The notes under the pieces are model-generated. The model was not told where the DNA came from. It made no database searches and worked only from the letters and a program-made list of their open reading frames with translations. 64,000 bases of DNA from contig NZ_JAULSC010000001.1 of NCBI RefSeq assembly GCF_030518195.1, positions 434,001-498,000 of the forward strand, in the 5' to 3' direction. This document shows positions 29,967 to 38,527 of the stretch, in pieces. Position 1 is the stretch's first letter. Every line of letters starts with the position of its first letter. The DNA is from Nocardioides cremeus. GTDB lineage: Bacteria; Actinomycetota; Actinomycetes; Propionibacteriales; Nocardioidaceae. The position numbers and the translations under genes are program-made.

Positions 29967-31091
29967 CTAGACGACCGTCCAGGTGTCGGCGCCGGTGATC
30001 AGCGCGCTGAGACGCTCGGCCGGGTCGGCGTCGCTCGAGGCACCCGCGGTGGCGAGCTGGGCGCGCGCCTCGTCGTCGTACGTCGCGCGCTCGACCTGGC
30101 GGAAGATCCCGATCGGGCTGGTGTGCAGGTAGCCCGCGTCGGTGAGCCGACTGATCGCGAACGCGACCGAAGGGTCGGGGTTGTGGGCGTCGTGGACCAG
30201 CAGCTCGCTCTCGGACAGCTGGCCCTCGCCGTCGCCCACCTCGACGACGCGCACGCCGCCGGTGGCCGGGTCGTGGGCCACGCCCTTGGTGGCGCGTCCG
30301 TCCTCGGTCGGCACGCCGAAGGTGATCGGCTCGCCGTGCACCAGAGGGATGATCGCGTCGGCCTTGGTGTCGCGGTCCTTGATCGCGTCGAAGGCGCCGT
30401 CGTTGAAGATCGGGCAGTTCTGGTAGATCTCGACCAGCGAGGTGCCGCGGTGGGCGGCGGCCGCGGCCAGCACCTCGGTGAGGTGCTTGCGGTCGGAGTC
30501 GATGGTGCGCGCCACGAACGACGCCTCGGCGCCGAGCGCCAGCGAGACCGGGTTGAACGGGTGGTCGACCGAGCCCATCGGGGTCGACTTGGTGACCTTG
30601 CCGGCCTCGGAGGTGGGGGAGTACTGGCCCTTGGTCAGGCCGTAGATGCGGTTGTTGAAGAGCAGGATCGTCATGTTGACGTTGCGGCGCAGCGCGTGGA
30701 TGAGGTGGTTGCCGCCGATCGAGAGCGCGTCGCCGTCGCCGGTGACGACCCAGACCGACAGGTCCTCGCGGGCCGTGGCGATGCCCGTGGCGATCGACGG
30801 CGCGCGGCCGTGGATCGAGTGCATCCCGTAGGTGTCGAGGTAGTAGGGGAAGCGGCTCGAGCAGCCGATGCCCGAGACGAAGACGATGTTCTCCCGGCGC
30901 AGCCCGAGGTCGGGCAGGAACGACTGCACGGCCTTGAGCACGGCGTAGTCGCCGCACCCGGGGCACCAGCGCACCTCCTGGTCGGAGGTGAAGTCCTTGC
31001 CGGTCTGCGGCTGGTCGGTGGTGGGCACCGACTCGGTGCCCGAGCGCAGGCCCGGGGTGGGCAGGTCGGCGCGGTTCGAGGTGAGCGTCAC
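29967..31091 (-). CDS. korB: 2-oxoacid:ferredoxin oxidoreductase beta subunit (KorB)
   Basis: This 374-residue thiamine-diphosphate subunit of a two-subunit 2-oxoglutarate (or related 2-oxoacid):ferredoxin oxidoreductase cleaves the oxoacid, makes the CoA thioester and reduces ferredoxin. WCPGCGDY (residues ~41-48) and GIGCSSRFP supply cluster cysteines. GDGDALSIGGNH through LLFNNRIYG (~115-145) is the TPP/Mg2+ GDG...NN motif. It starts at GTG 31091, overlapping the korA stop by 4 bases. In Mycobacterium tuberculosis the orthologous pair supports an alternative 2-oxoglutarate step of the TCA cycle. Confidence 0.92.
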   Translation of the reverse strand: MTLTSNRADLPTPGLRSGTESVPTTDQPQTGKDFTSDQEVRWCPGCGDYAVLKAVQSFLPDLGLRRENIVFVSGIGCSSRFPYYLDTYGMHSIHGRAPSIATGIATAREDLSVWVVTGDGDALSIGGNHLIHALRRNVNMTILLFNNRIYGLTKGQYSPTSEAGKVTKSTPMGSVDHPFNPVSLALGAEASFVARTIDSDRKHLTEVLAAAAAHRGTSLVEIYQNCPIFNDGAFDAIKDRDTKADAIIPLVHGEPITFGVPTEDGRATKGVAHDPATGGVRVVEVGDGEGQLSESELLVHDAHNPDPSVAFAISRLTDAGYLHTSPIGIFRQVERATYDDEARAQLATAGASSDADPAERLSALITGADTWTVV

Positions 31092-33058
31092 TGGTGGACC
31101 TCCTGGCTGGTCGCGACGGAGAGGTCGAGCTGGTCGGCGGGGATGCCCTCGGCCTCGGCGACGAGCTCGCCGATGACCTGGGCGAGCTCGGCGGCCTTGA
31201 GGGGCATGCCGTTGACCTGGTGGTGGCCGACGGCGTCGACGAGGTACTTCGCGCGCAGCAGCATCGAGAGCTGGCCGAGGTTCATCTCGGGCACGAGGAC
31301 CTTGTCGTAGCGGGCGAGGATCTCGCCGAGGTCCTTCGGGAACGGGTTGAGGTGGCGCAGGTGGGTCTGCGCGACGTCGTAACCGGCGCGGCGCACGCGG
31401 CGCACGCCGGCGCCGATCGGGCCGTAGGTCGAGCCCCAGCCGAGCACCAGCACCTTGGCCCGGCCCGAGGGGTCGTCGACCTCGAGCGGCGGCAGCGAGT
31501 CGGCGATCCGGTCGACCTTGGCCTGGCGGGTGCGCACCATCAGCTCGTGGTTGGCCGGGTCGTAGGAGATGTTGCCGTGGCCCTCGCCCTTCTCGAGGCC
31601 GCCGATGCGGTGCTCGAGGCCGGCGGTGCCGGGCACGGCCCAGGGCCGGGCCAGGGTCTCCTCGTCGCGCAGGTAGGGCCAGAACTCCTCGGTCTCGGTG
31701 ACCGTGCCGTCCTTGGCGGTGCTGGTCGAGGTGTGGTTGGTCGCGGTCGCGAACGCCGGGTCGATGACCGGCAGGTCGGCGACCTCGGGGATCCGCCAGG
31801 GCTCGGAGCCGTTGGCCAGGTAGCCGTCGGAGAGCAGCATCACCGGGGTGCGGTAGGTGATGGCGATCCGCGCGGCCTCGATGGCGGCGTCGAAGCAGTC
31901 GCCGGGCGACTGGGGCGCCACGATCGGCACCGGCGCCTCGCCGTTGCGCCCGAACATCGCCTGCAGCAGGTCGGCCTGCTCGGTCTTGGTGGGCAGGCCG
32001 GTCGAGGGCCCGCCGCGCTGGACGTCGACGACCAGCAGCGGGAGCTCTGTCATCACGGCCAGGCCGATGGCCTCGGACTTCAGGGCGACACCGGGCCCGG
32101 AGGTCGTGGTGACGCCGAGCGCGCCCGAGAAGGAGGCGCCGATGGCGGCGCCGACGCCGGCGATCTCGTCCTCGGCCTGGAAGGTGGTGACACCGAAGCC
32201 CTTGTGCTTGCTCAGCTCGTGGAGGATGTCGCTGGCCGGGGTGATCGGGTAGGAGCCCAGGAAGAGCGGCAGGCCCGACTGCACGCCCGCGGCCACCAGG
32301 CCGTAGGAGAGCGCCAGGTTGCCGGTGATGTTGCGGTAGGTGCCGGCCGACATCGGGGCCGGCTTGACCTCGTAGCGGACCACGAAGGTCTCGGTGGTCT
32401 CGCCGAAGTTCCAGCCGGCGCGGAAGGCCGTGAGGTTGGCGTCGCGCACCGCGGCGTCCTTGGCGAACTTGCGGGCCAGGAACGTCTCGGTGCCCTCGGT
32501 GGGGCGGCCGTACATCCACGACAGCAGGCCTAGCGCGAACATGTTCTTGGCCCGGGCGGCGTCCTTGCGCGAGAGCCCGAACTCCTTGACCGCGCCCACG
32601 GTGATGCCGGTCAGGTCGACCGGGTGCACGTTGAAGCCGTCGAGCTCGGAGCCCGGCGTCTCGAGCAGGTCGAGCGGGTTGGCGTCGTAGCCGGCCTTGG
32701 TCAGGTTGCGCGCGGAGAAGTCGTGGGTGTCGACGATGATCGTCGCGCCCTTGGGCAGGTCGCCCAGGTTGGCCTTGAGAGCGGCCGGGTTCATCGCCAC
32801 CAGCACGTCGGGGGCGTCGCCGGGGGTGAGGATGTCGTGGTCGGCGAAGTGGACCTGGAAGGAGCTGACGCCCGGGAGCGTGCCCTGGGGGGCCCGGATC
32901 TCGGCGGGGAAGTTGGGCAGCGTCACCAGGTCGTTGCCGAAGGAGGCCGACTCGGCGGTGAACCGGTCGCCGGTCAGCTGCATGCCGTCGCCGGAGTCGC
33001 CCGCGAAGCGGATGATGACGCGGTCGAGCTGCTTGACCTGCTTGGTGTTCTCGGACAC
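31088..33058 (-). CDS. korA: 2-oxoacid:ferredoxin oxidoreductase alpha subunit (KorA)
   Basis: This 656-residue subunit fuses the gamma-type domain (residues ~1-200, beginning VIIRFAGDSGDGMQLTGDRF) to the pyruvate-ferredoxin-oxidoreductase alpha-type domain (GSYPITPASDILHELSKHKGFGV, ~244-266, and LTTSGPG-like TTTSGPGVALKSEAIGLAV). This fused alpha plus separate beta layout is typical of aerobic actinobacterial Kor enzymes. No ferredoxin gene is adjacent. GTG 33058 is the start. Just upstream lie a candidate promoter and an AGAAC-N2-GTTCT operator. Confidence 0.93.
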   Translation of the reverse strand: MSENTKQVKQLDRVIIRFAGDSGDGMQLTGDRFTAESASFGNDLVTLPNFPAEIRAPQGTLPGVSSFQVHFADHDILTPGDAPDVLVAMNPAALKANLGDLPKGATIIVDTHDFSARNLTKAGYDANPLDLLETPGSELDGFNVHPVDLTGITVGAVKEFGLSRKDAARAKNMFALGLLSWMYGRPTEGTETFLARKFAKDAAVRDANLTAFRAGWNFGETTETFVVRYEVKPAPMSAGTYRNITGNLALSYGLVAAGVQSGLPLFLGSYPITPASDILHELSKHKGFGVTTFQAEDEIAGVGAAIGASFSGALGVTTTSGPGVALKSEAIGLAVMTELPLLVVDVQRGGPSTGLPTKTEQADLLQAMFGRNGEAPVPIVAPQSPGDCFDAAIEAARIAITYRTPVMLLSDGYLANGSEPWRIPEVADLPVIDPAFATATNHTSTSTAKDGTVTETEEFWPYLRDEETLARPWAVPGTAGLEHRIGGLEKGEGHGNISYDPANHELMVRTRQAKVDRIADSLPPLEVDDPSGRAKVLVLGWGSTYGPIGAGVRRVRRAGYDVAQTHLRHLNPFPKDLGEILARYDKVLVPEMNLGQLSMLLRAKYLVDAVGHHQVNGMPLKAAELAQVIGELVAEAEGIPADQLDLSVATSQEVHQ

Positions 33059-33099
33059 GAGGTGCCACTCCTGTGATCGCTGCGCGGACAGACCGGCCG

Positions 33100-33136
33100 A
33101 GCATACTCGGGGTATGTCGGAATGAGAACCTGTTCT
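33100..33136 (-). promoter_or_regulatory. Candidate korAB promoter with KstR-like operator
   Basis: On the minus strand TTCTCA (33128-33123) and TATGCT (33105-33100) form a -35/-10 pair with 17-base spacing, about 42 bases ahead of the korA start. Overlapping the -35 is a perfect dyad AGAAC-CT-GTTCT (33125-33136). Read on the minus strand, TAGAACAGGTTCTC matches the mycobacterial KstR consensus TnnAACnnGTTnnA at all fixed positions but the last. A second dyad, CATAC-N5-GTATG (33102-33116), covers the -10. No TetR regulator gene is nearby. Confidence 0.45.
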
Positions 33137-33250
33137 AGTTCTCCGTGTTTCCGGGCTCGCCGGACGCCTTCTACTGTACGGCGGGGCGGTAGCCCGGCCC
33201 GTCTCGGCCGAGGAGCGGACCTCGTCCGCGAGGACGGCCGGAATGTGCTG

Positions 33251-33742
33251 TCAGCGGTAGTTGGTGAACTGCACCGCGAAGTCGTAGTCCTGCGACTTGA
33301 CCAGCGAGATGACCTCCTGGAGGTCGTCGCGCTTCTTGGAGGAGACCCGCAGCTCGTCGCCCTGGATCTGCGCCTTGACGCCCTTGGGGCCCTCGTCGCG
33401 GATCAGCTTGGAGACCTTCTTGGCGTCCTCGGAGGAGATGCCCTCCTTGAGCGCGATCGAGATCTTCGACTGCTGGCCCGAGGGGCGCGGCTCGGAGGCG
33501 TCGAGCACCTTCAGCGACACGTCGCGCTTGACGAGCTTGCCCTTGAAGACGTCGAGCACCGCGCTGGCGCGGTCGTCGGCGGAGGCGGTGATCTCGATCG
33601 CGTGCTCGCCGGACCACTCGATGCTCGCGCCGGTGCCCTTGAAGTCGAAGCGGGTCGAGATCTCGCGGGCGGTCTGCCCGAGCGCGTTGTCGACCTCCTG
33701 GCGGTCGATCTTGGAGACGATGTCGAAGGACGAGTCGGCCAT
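33251..33742 (-). CDS. YajQ-family nucleotide-binding protein
   Basis: The 163-residue protein spans the full DUF520/YajQ family, beginning [21 protein letters not shown] and ending [15 protein letters not shown], both near-invariant. It has two ferredoxin-like domains. Family members bind RNA or cyclic di-GMP and some act as regulators; which applies here is unknown. ATG 33742 follows the ribosome site GGTGGA on the minus strand. The gene is divergent from tRNA-Tyr. Downstream of it a short hairpin (CCTCG-N4-CGAGG at 33220-33233) could aid termination. Confidence 0.93.
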   Translation of the reverse strand: MADSSFDIVSKIDRQEVDNALGQTAREISTRFDFKGTGASIEWSGEHAIEITASADDRASAVLDVFKGKLVKRDVSLKVLDASEPRPSGQQSKISIALKEGISSEDAKKVSKLIRDEGPKGVKAQIQGDELRVSSKKRDDLQEVISLVKSQDYDFAVQFTNYR

Positions 33743-33893
33743 GGGGTCCACCTGGTTCTCGGTCGTAGCGGTCTGGTCGGGGTGCGAGGGGTCGCCTGCG
33801 CGGGGGTGTCCCGGCGGTTTGCGGTCGCACCCGGGGGCTGCGCTATTGTTTCGTCTCGTTGTCGCGTGGCCAAACGCCCGCACGACAGCACCC

Positions 33894-33976
33894 GGCAGAT
33901 TGCCCGAGCGGCCAATGGGAGCGGACTGTAAATCCGTCGGCTTTTGCCTTCGAAGGTTCGAATCCTTCATCTGCCA
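33894..33976 (+). tRNA. tRNA-Tyr (GTA)
   Basis: The acceptor arms GGCAGAT and ATCTGCC pair fully. The anticodon loop CTGTAAA sits between GCGGA and TCCGT, giving anticodon GTA. A long variable arm (class II) and T-arm GAAGG-TTCGAAT-CCTTC are present. Discriminator A; CCA is not encoded. Length 83 bases is normal for bacterial tRNA-Tyr. An upstream TATTGT at about 33844 is a possible -10 element. Confidence 0.97.
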
Positions 33977-33988
33977 CAGAGGTGCACA

Positions 33989-34023
33989 GGGCCCCCGGCC
34001 GGCGTCACGCCGACCGGGGGCCC
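33989..34023 (+). terminator. Strong hairpin terminator after tRNA-Tyr
   Basis: Arms 33989-34004 and 34008-34023 (GGGCCCCCGG then GGCG, pairing CGCC then CCGGGGGCCC) form a stem of about 14 pairs with a TCA loop, 12 bases after the tRNA. Only TTCTCGT follows instead of a clean T-run, as is common in high-GC actinobacteria. The next 180 bases to the hydrolase gene hold nothing recognisable. Confidence 0.8.
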
Positions 34024-34205
34024 TTCTCGTGCGCGAGTGGGACCAGCAGGTCGGCGGCTCGGGCTGTCGCGGGCGCCTGAACACCCCCTCCGTGGAGGCG
34101 CTGTGCGCCAGCGCCCCCTCGCCGTAGGCCGGGGCTGTGCAGGCCGACCTCGCCCTCAGCGCCTGAGCGGACCGGCTGCACGACCCCGGCACCGCCCCGC
34201 GCCGC

Positions 34206-35012
34206 TCACCGGCCGAGGAGGTCGTTGACGGCGCCGGCGACGACGTCGGGGTGGTCCTCCGGGGTGAAGTGCTTGCCGCCCCGGATGCGGGTCAGGGTCG
34301 TCCCGAGGTCGGCGGCCAGCCGCTCGCCGTACGAGACCTTCTGGAACCGGTCCGCGTCGCCCCACACGACCCGGGCGGGCAGCTGCAGCGTCGACAGCTG
34401 CCTGGCCACGGCGATCGTGTTCCCCACGTCGAGGGCGTCCACCTGGCGCATCAGGCTCCGCGCGGCGCCGTGGACCGTGTAGGGGCGCCAGTGCGTCCTG
34501 ATCGCCTCGCGCGCCGTGCCGACGTCGTCGTGGCCGCGCAGCAGCAGCTGGACGAAGGCCGGGTACATGGCCGGGCCCGGCAGGTGCCGCAGCACACCGG
34601 AGACGGCCCGCATCATCTTCACGCTGGGGATCGGCCAGGAGTCGTAGCAGACCGCGTTGGTCAGGACGAGTCCCGAAAACCGGTCGGGCGCCCGGGTGGC
34701 GGCGATCTGGGCGACTCCTCCGCCGAGGTCGTGCCCGACCAGGACCGCGCCGTCGAGCTCCAGCGCGTCGAGCCAGGAGAGCAACCGGTCGGCCTGGCTC
34801 GACAGGCCGATGTCGTGGGCGTCGGCATCACCGATGCTGGCCCCGTAGCCGAGCATCTCGACCGCCAGCGTGCGCCCCTCGACGAGGGGCATCACCCGTC
34901 GCCAGAGCGCGGGCGAGGTGGGGATCCCGTGCACGAGGACGACCGGTCGTCCCTCGCCGTGCTCGAGCCATCGCACCGGGCTGTCGTCGAGGGTCGTCGT
35001 TCGCTGCTCCAC
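34206..35012 (-). CDS. Alpha/beta-fold hydrolase (haloalkane dehalogenase / epoxide hydrolase-like)
   Basis: This 268-residue hydrolase shows [13 protein letters not shown] (oxyanion-hole HGxP, residues ~26-38) and the nucleophile elbow VGHDLGGG (~92-99). The aspartate nucleophile places it with haloalkane/fluoroacetate dehalogenases and epoxide hydrolases, not serine esterases. The catalytic His is probably in [11 protein letters not shown] (~250). A lid domain lies between (~130-200). GTG 35012 has AGGAG seven bases upstream. The gene is divergent from the LVIVD-repeat gene. Substrate unknown. Confidence 0.82.
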   Translation of the reverse strand: MEQRTTTLDDSPVRWLEHGEGRPVVLVHGIPTSPALWRRVMPLVEGRTLAVEMLGYGASIGDADAHDIGLSSQADRLLSWLDALELDGAVLVGHDLGGGVAQIAATRAPDRFSGLVLTNAVCYDSWPIPSVKMMRAVSGVLRHLPGPAMYPAFVQLLLRGHDDVGTAREAIRTHWRPYTVHGAARSLMRQVDALDVGNTIAVARQLSTLQLPARVVWGDADRFQKVSYGERLAADLGTTLTRIRGGKHFTPEDHPDVVAGAVNDLLGR

Positions 35013-35134
35013 GGGGGCTCCTGGCTGCGGGTGGGGAGTGGACGCCGGACCCGTACCCCGTCCGGGTCCGCACGATGCCCCGGCCACCCCAGGCGCGCCC
35101 GTGACCACTGGGTGCCTGCCTCGTTGGTGGGGGC

Positions 35135-36673
35135 ATGACGCGTCGCGCCGGCTCCACCCTCCTCGCCCTGACCCTGACCGCCATGGCCTCGCTGCTCGCG
35201 GCGCCACCGGCCCTGGCCCACCAGGGCGGTGACCTGCCCACCAACACGCGTGCGGCCGAGGTCGCGACCGAGGGCGAGGGCGTGGCGATGAAGTACGTCG
35301 CCAACCTGCAGTACGACGACACCGGCGAGGCGCAGAACGGCACGGACATCGAGTTCATGCGCCTGGGCAAGCGCGAGTACGCGCTCGCCGGCACGCTGCG
35401 CGGCGGCCTGCAGATCATCGACATCACCCGGCCCCGCAAGCCGAAGCCGGTCGCGGTCTACGACTGCAAGATCTCCCAGGGCGACATCCAGGTCTGGAAG
35501 CGTCGCGGTCGGGTGCTGGCCAGCTACACCGCCGACGGCACCGTCGGCGCCGCCGGCGCCGCCTCGCGCTGCGGCACCGAGCTGGGCCTCGAGGCCGGCG
35601 ACGCCGGCACCGTCATCGTCGACCTGACCGACCCGAAGCGCCCCGGCACCGTCAGCTGGCTGCCGGTGCCCGCGGGCTCGCACAACATGACGATCCACCC
35701 CAGCGGCAAGTGGCTCTACAACTCCAACTCCGACCTGCTCACCGCCGGTCCCGAGCCGCACATCACCATCTACGACATCCGCCGCCCGACCCGTCCGGTC
35801 AAGGTGCAGGACTTCGTGATCCCGTTCGTGCCCTCCTCGCTGGGCTCGGAGTCGCACGACATCACCTTCAGCGCCGACGGCACCCGCGCCTACTCCGCCG
35901 CGCTCTCGCAGACGCTGGTGCTCGACACCACCGACCCGGCCGACCCCGCGATCCTCGGCCAGATCGTCGACCCGGCGGTCAACGTCTCCCACCAGGCCGA
36001 CCCGGTCACGCTCAAGGACTCCGACGGCAACAAGCGCACGATCCTGGTCGTCACCGACGAGCGTGCCGGCGCGGCTGCCTCGGCGGAGTGCCCCGGCGGC
36101 GGTCTGCACCTCTACGACGTCACGGGGGACCTCGAGTCCGACCCGGCCAAGATCGGCACCTGGTTCGCCCCGGAGTACTCGGTCCAGGACGGCACCACCT
36201 GCACCTCCCACGTGCTGCGTATCTACCCGCGCCAGCAGCTGCTCACCATCGCCTGGTACGCCAAGGGCGTGCGCGTCCTGGACATCTCGGGGCTGGCCGA
36301 CGCCGCCGCCGACCCGCTCGCCGGACCGGCCGCCATCGCCTTCGGCGACGGGGTCGGGATGAAGGAGGTCGGCCACTTCACGATGCCCGACTCCGACGCC
36401 TGGTCCTTCAAGACCAACAAGATCCGCAAGAACGGCTCCTTCTTCGGCTACGCCAACGACCTGGTCCGCGGCTTCGACGTGTTCCGCTACGACGGCTCGA
36501 CCATCGGCGACGTCAAGCCCCTGAAGCCCCGGGACCTGAAGCCGCGCCGCAAGGGCAGCGTCGCCGCCGACCGGGTCGACGCCTCCACCGCGGCCGGTCT
36601 GGCCCTGGTCGTGCCGGCCACGCTCGGCGCGCTGCTGCTGCACCGCCGGGCCGCACGACGCCGCCGCGACTGA
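35135..36673 (+). CDS. Secreted LVIVD-repeat beta-propeller protein with C-terminal anchor
   Basis: The 512-residue product has a signal peptide cleaved near ALAHQ (residue ~27). Repeated beta-propeller blades follow, each with a variant of the LVIVD motif (LQIIDITRPRKPKPV, TVIVDLTDPKRPGTV, ITIYDIRRPTRPVKV, TLVLDTTDPADPAIL, VRVLDISGLAD). Residues ~485-505 form a hydrophobic helix (AGLALVVPATLGALLL) followed by HRRAARRRRD, so the protein is likely held in the membrane with the propeller outside. Function is unknown; LVIVD proteins are surface-exposed. Four cysteines could form disulfides. It is a single gene, and its stop is one base before a 14-bp tandem repeat. Confidence 0.8.
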   Translation: MTRRAGSTLLALTLTAMASLLAAPPALAHQGGDLPTNTRAAEVATEGEGVAMKYVANLQYDDTGEAQNGTDIEFMRLGKREYALAGTLRGGLQIIDITRPRKPKPVAVYDCKISQGDIQVWKRRGRVLASYTADGTVGAAGAASRCGTELGLEAGDAGTVIVDLTDPKRPGTVSWLPVPAGSHNMTIHPSGKWLYNSNSDLLTAGPEPHITIYDIRRPTRPVKVQDFVIPFVPSSLGSESHDITFSADGTRAYSAALSQTLVLDTTDPADPAILGQIVDPAVNVSHQADPVTLKDSDGNKRTILVVTDERAGAAASAECPGGGLHLYDVTGDLESDPAKIGTWFAPEYSVQDGTTCTSHVLRIYPRQQLLTIAWYAKGVRVLDISGLADAAADPLAGPAAIAFGDGVGMKEVGHFTMPDSDAWSFKTNKIRKNGSFFGYANDLVRGFDVFRYDGSTIGDVKPLKPRDLKPRRKGSVAADRVDASTAAGLALVVPATLGALLLHRRAARRRRD

Positions 36674-36674
36674 C

Positions 36675-36716
36675 GGGCCCAGTCGAGAGGGCCCAGTCGA
36701 CGGGGCTCAGTCGACG
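36675..36716. repeat. 14-bp tandem repeat, three copies
   Basis: Units GGGCCCAGTCGAGA (36675), GGGCCCAGTCGACG (36689) and GGGCTCAGTCGACG (36703) follow one another without gaps. The array begins one base after the LVIVD gene stop, and the third unit includes TCA 36707-36709, the stop of the convergent phosphodiesterase. GGGCCC and GTCGAC are themselves palindromic, so hairpins between copies are possible. Confidence 0.85.
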
Positions 36717-37648
36717 GCCAGGGGCCCGGCGTTGAAGGGCGAGTCCTTGCGCGAGATCAGCTCGCGGCGCTCCTCGGGGCTCAGCGCCTCGACCTGGGCC
36801 ACGACGTCGGAGGGGAAGCCGCTGACCTCGGGTGCCGGCGACAGCGGCACGACCGTGTGCACCACCCGGTCGGCGTACACGTGGACGGTGTTGAGGCCCT
36901 GGTGGCCGTCGACGCCGGAGACGAAGCGCTCCAGCGGGGCCGGGTCGGTGGTGTAGCAGGACGCCGAGGCGACGCTGACCGGGATGCCGGCCACGGTCGA
37001 GTGGCTGGAGTAGTGGTAGTGCCCACCGAGGATCGCGCGCACGTCGGAGCCGGCGAGCACCTCGGCCAGCAGGTGCTGGTCGGCGAGCTCGATGGTCTCG
37101 GCCGCCCGCAGCATCGGCAGCGGGATCGGCGGGTGGTGCATCGCCAGGACCGTGCCGTGCGGGGCGGGCACGGCCAGCTCCTCGGCCAGCCACACCAGCT
37201 GCGCCGGCGTCAGGTCGCCGTGGTGGTAGCCCGGCACGCTGGTGTCGAGCGCGATCACCCGCAGCCCGTCGACGTCGTGCACCCGGTCCTGCGGCGCCTC
37301 GGGGTCGGCGTCCTCGCCGAAGAGCCCCCGCGCATAGGGCTCCCGCTCGTCGTGGTTGCCCATCACCCACACCACCTGAGCGCCCATCTCGGCCGCGGCC
37401 GGCTCGACGAGCTCGCGCAGCCGTGCGTACGCCGCCGGCTCGGCGCGGTCGGCCAGGTCGCCGGTGAAGACCAGCGCCTGGGGCGCGGGGCTCATCCGGC
37501 GCAGCCGCTCGAGGGCGAGCACCAGGCCGGCCTCGGGATCCACGACGTCGTACTGCAGCGCGCCACCGGCGAGCAGGTGCGGGTCGCTGAGGTGGGCCAG
37601 GACGTGGCCGGCGGGCGGGTGCTGGCCCAGCTGCACGGGGTCGCTCAC
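36707..37648 (-). CDS. Calcineurin-like phosphodiesterase (CpdA/3',5'-cAMP phosphodiesterase-like)
   Basis: The 313-residue metallophosphatase shows the dinuclear-metal motifs in order: LSDPHL (D-x-H, residues ~19-24), FTGDLAD (GD, ~61-67), VMGNHDE (GNHD, ~93-99), AMHHPP (H, ~168-173) and GGHYHY (GHxH, ~208-213). This is the class III/CpdA pattern, so the likely substrate is a cyclic nucleotide or other phosphodiester. GTG 37648 is the start. The last two codons lie in the 14-bp repeat, so the terminal Val-Asp may have been acquired from it. Confidence 0.87.
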   Translation of the reverse strand: MSDPVQLGQHPPAGHVLAHLSDPHLLAGGALQYDVVDPEAGLVLALERLRRMSPAPQALVFTGDLADRAEPAAYARLRELVEPAAAEMGAQVVWVMGNHDEREPYARGLFGEDADPEAPQDRVHDVDGLRVIALDTSVPGYHHGDLTPAQLVWLAEELAVPAPHGTVLAMHHPPIPLPMLRAAETIELADQHLLAEVLAGSDVRAILGGHYHYSSHSTVAGIPVSVASASCYTTDPAPLERFVSGVDGHQGLNTVHVYADRVVHTVVPLSPAPEVSGFPSDVVAQVEALSPEERRELISRKDSPFNAGPLAVD

Positions 37649-37658
37649 CCGGTCGAGC

Positions 37659-38495
37659 CTAGGCGACCGGCTGGGGGTGCGGGTGGGCCTTGTAGAAGCC
37701 CGAGAAGCAGATGCGTGCCGCGGGCAGGCCGCTGCGGCGCAGGTGGCGGCGACCGCCCGTGGCCAGCGTGGACTCGCCGACCACGAACGCGTAGTCGAGC
37801 GGGTCGACCGGGCCGGTGCGGGCCTGCACCGCCTGGAGGGCGCCGGCGCCGGGGCTGTCGTGGCGGCCCCCGCGGCTGACCCAGGTGACCTGGACGCCGG
37901 CGGGGTGCACGAGCCCCGGCTCGACGTCGTCGTCGGTCGGCACCTCGATGACGGCGGTCCCGGTGGTGCCGGGCGCCAGGTCGCGCAGGATGCCGCGCAC
38001 GCCCGGCAGCCCGCTCTCGTCGGCGGCCAGGTGCACCCGGCGGGTGTCGGCGGGCGGGTCGAACATCGGCCCCTGGTCGAGCAGGGCCACCGGGGTGCCC
38101 GGGGCGGCCGAGACCGCCCAGCGGGCGACCCGGCCGGCCAGGTGCCCGGCGCCGTCGGTGTGCAGCACCACGTCGACGTCGATCTCGGTGCCGGTGCCGG
38201 ATCGGCGCAGGTCAGCGACGGTGTAGTTGCTGCAGTGCGGGCGCTGCGCCTCCTCGATGGCCAGGTAGGCCTGCCACCAGGAGCGGCCCTCGACCTCGGG
38301 GAGCACCAGCGCCGCGCCGGGGGTCGCGGGCACGAAGAGGCGGAACCAGTGGTCGTGGCCCTGCCAGGCGAACCCGTCGAGCGCCGGCCCGCCGAGCGTG
38401 ACCCGCTGGAAGGACGGGGACACCCGCGCGGTGGCCAGGACCGTGGCGCGGAACATCTGGGGGTCGGTCGGCATCAGCCGGGGCAGCTCGCTCAC
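37659..38495 (-). CDS. Siderophore-interacting protein (ferric-siderophore reductase, SIP family)
   Basis: This 278-residue flavoprotein has an FAD-binding domain (residues ~15-140: FQRVTLGGPALDGF, WFRLFVPA, HCSNYTVAD-L as the RxYT/S-like flavin motif, and a GRVARWA segment) and an NAD(P)H-binding SIP C-terminal domain ending FSGFYKAHPHP. It reduces iron(III) bound to an imported siderophore in the cytoplasm. The motif here reads NYTVADL where most members have RxYTxR. GTG 38495 lies 14 bases from an IdeR/DtxR-type box, so iron repression is expected. No siderophore synthesis or uptake genes lie in the window. Confidence 0.88.
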   Translation of the reverse strand: MSELPRLMPTDPQMFRATVLATARVSPSFQRVTLGGPALDGFAWQGHDHWFRLFVPATPGAALVLPEVEGRSWWQAYLAIEEAQRPHCSNYTVADLRRSGTGTEIDVDVVLHTDGAGHLAGRVARWAVSAAPGTPVALLDQGPMFDPPADTRRVHLAADESGLPGVRGILRDLAPGTTGTAVIEVPTDDDVEPGLVHPAGVQVTWVSRGGRHDSPGAGALQAVQARTGPVDPLDYAFVVGESTLATGGRRHLRRSGLPAARICFSGFYKAHPHPQPVA

Positions 38496-38508
38496 GCTCG
38501 GAGTCTAC

Positions 38509-38527
38509 TTAGGTAAGCCTATGCTTA
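38509..38527 (-). promoter_or_regulatory. IdeR/DtxR-type iron box upstream of the SIP gene
   Basis: The 19 bases read TTAGGTAAGCCTATGCTTA on the plus strand. Compared with the actinobacterial iron-box consensus TTAGGTTAGGCTAACCTAA, 15 of 19 positions agree in the minus orientation. It lies 14-32 bases upstream of the SIP start codon, where a bound repressor would block transcription. It also abuts the 3' end of the nitroreductase gene upstream. Confidence 0.75.
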
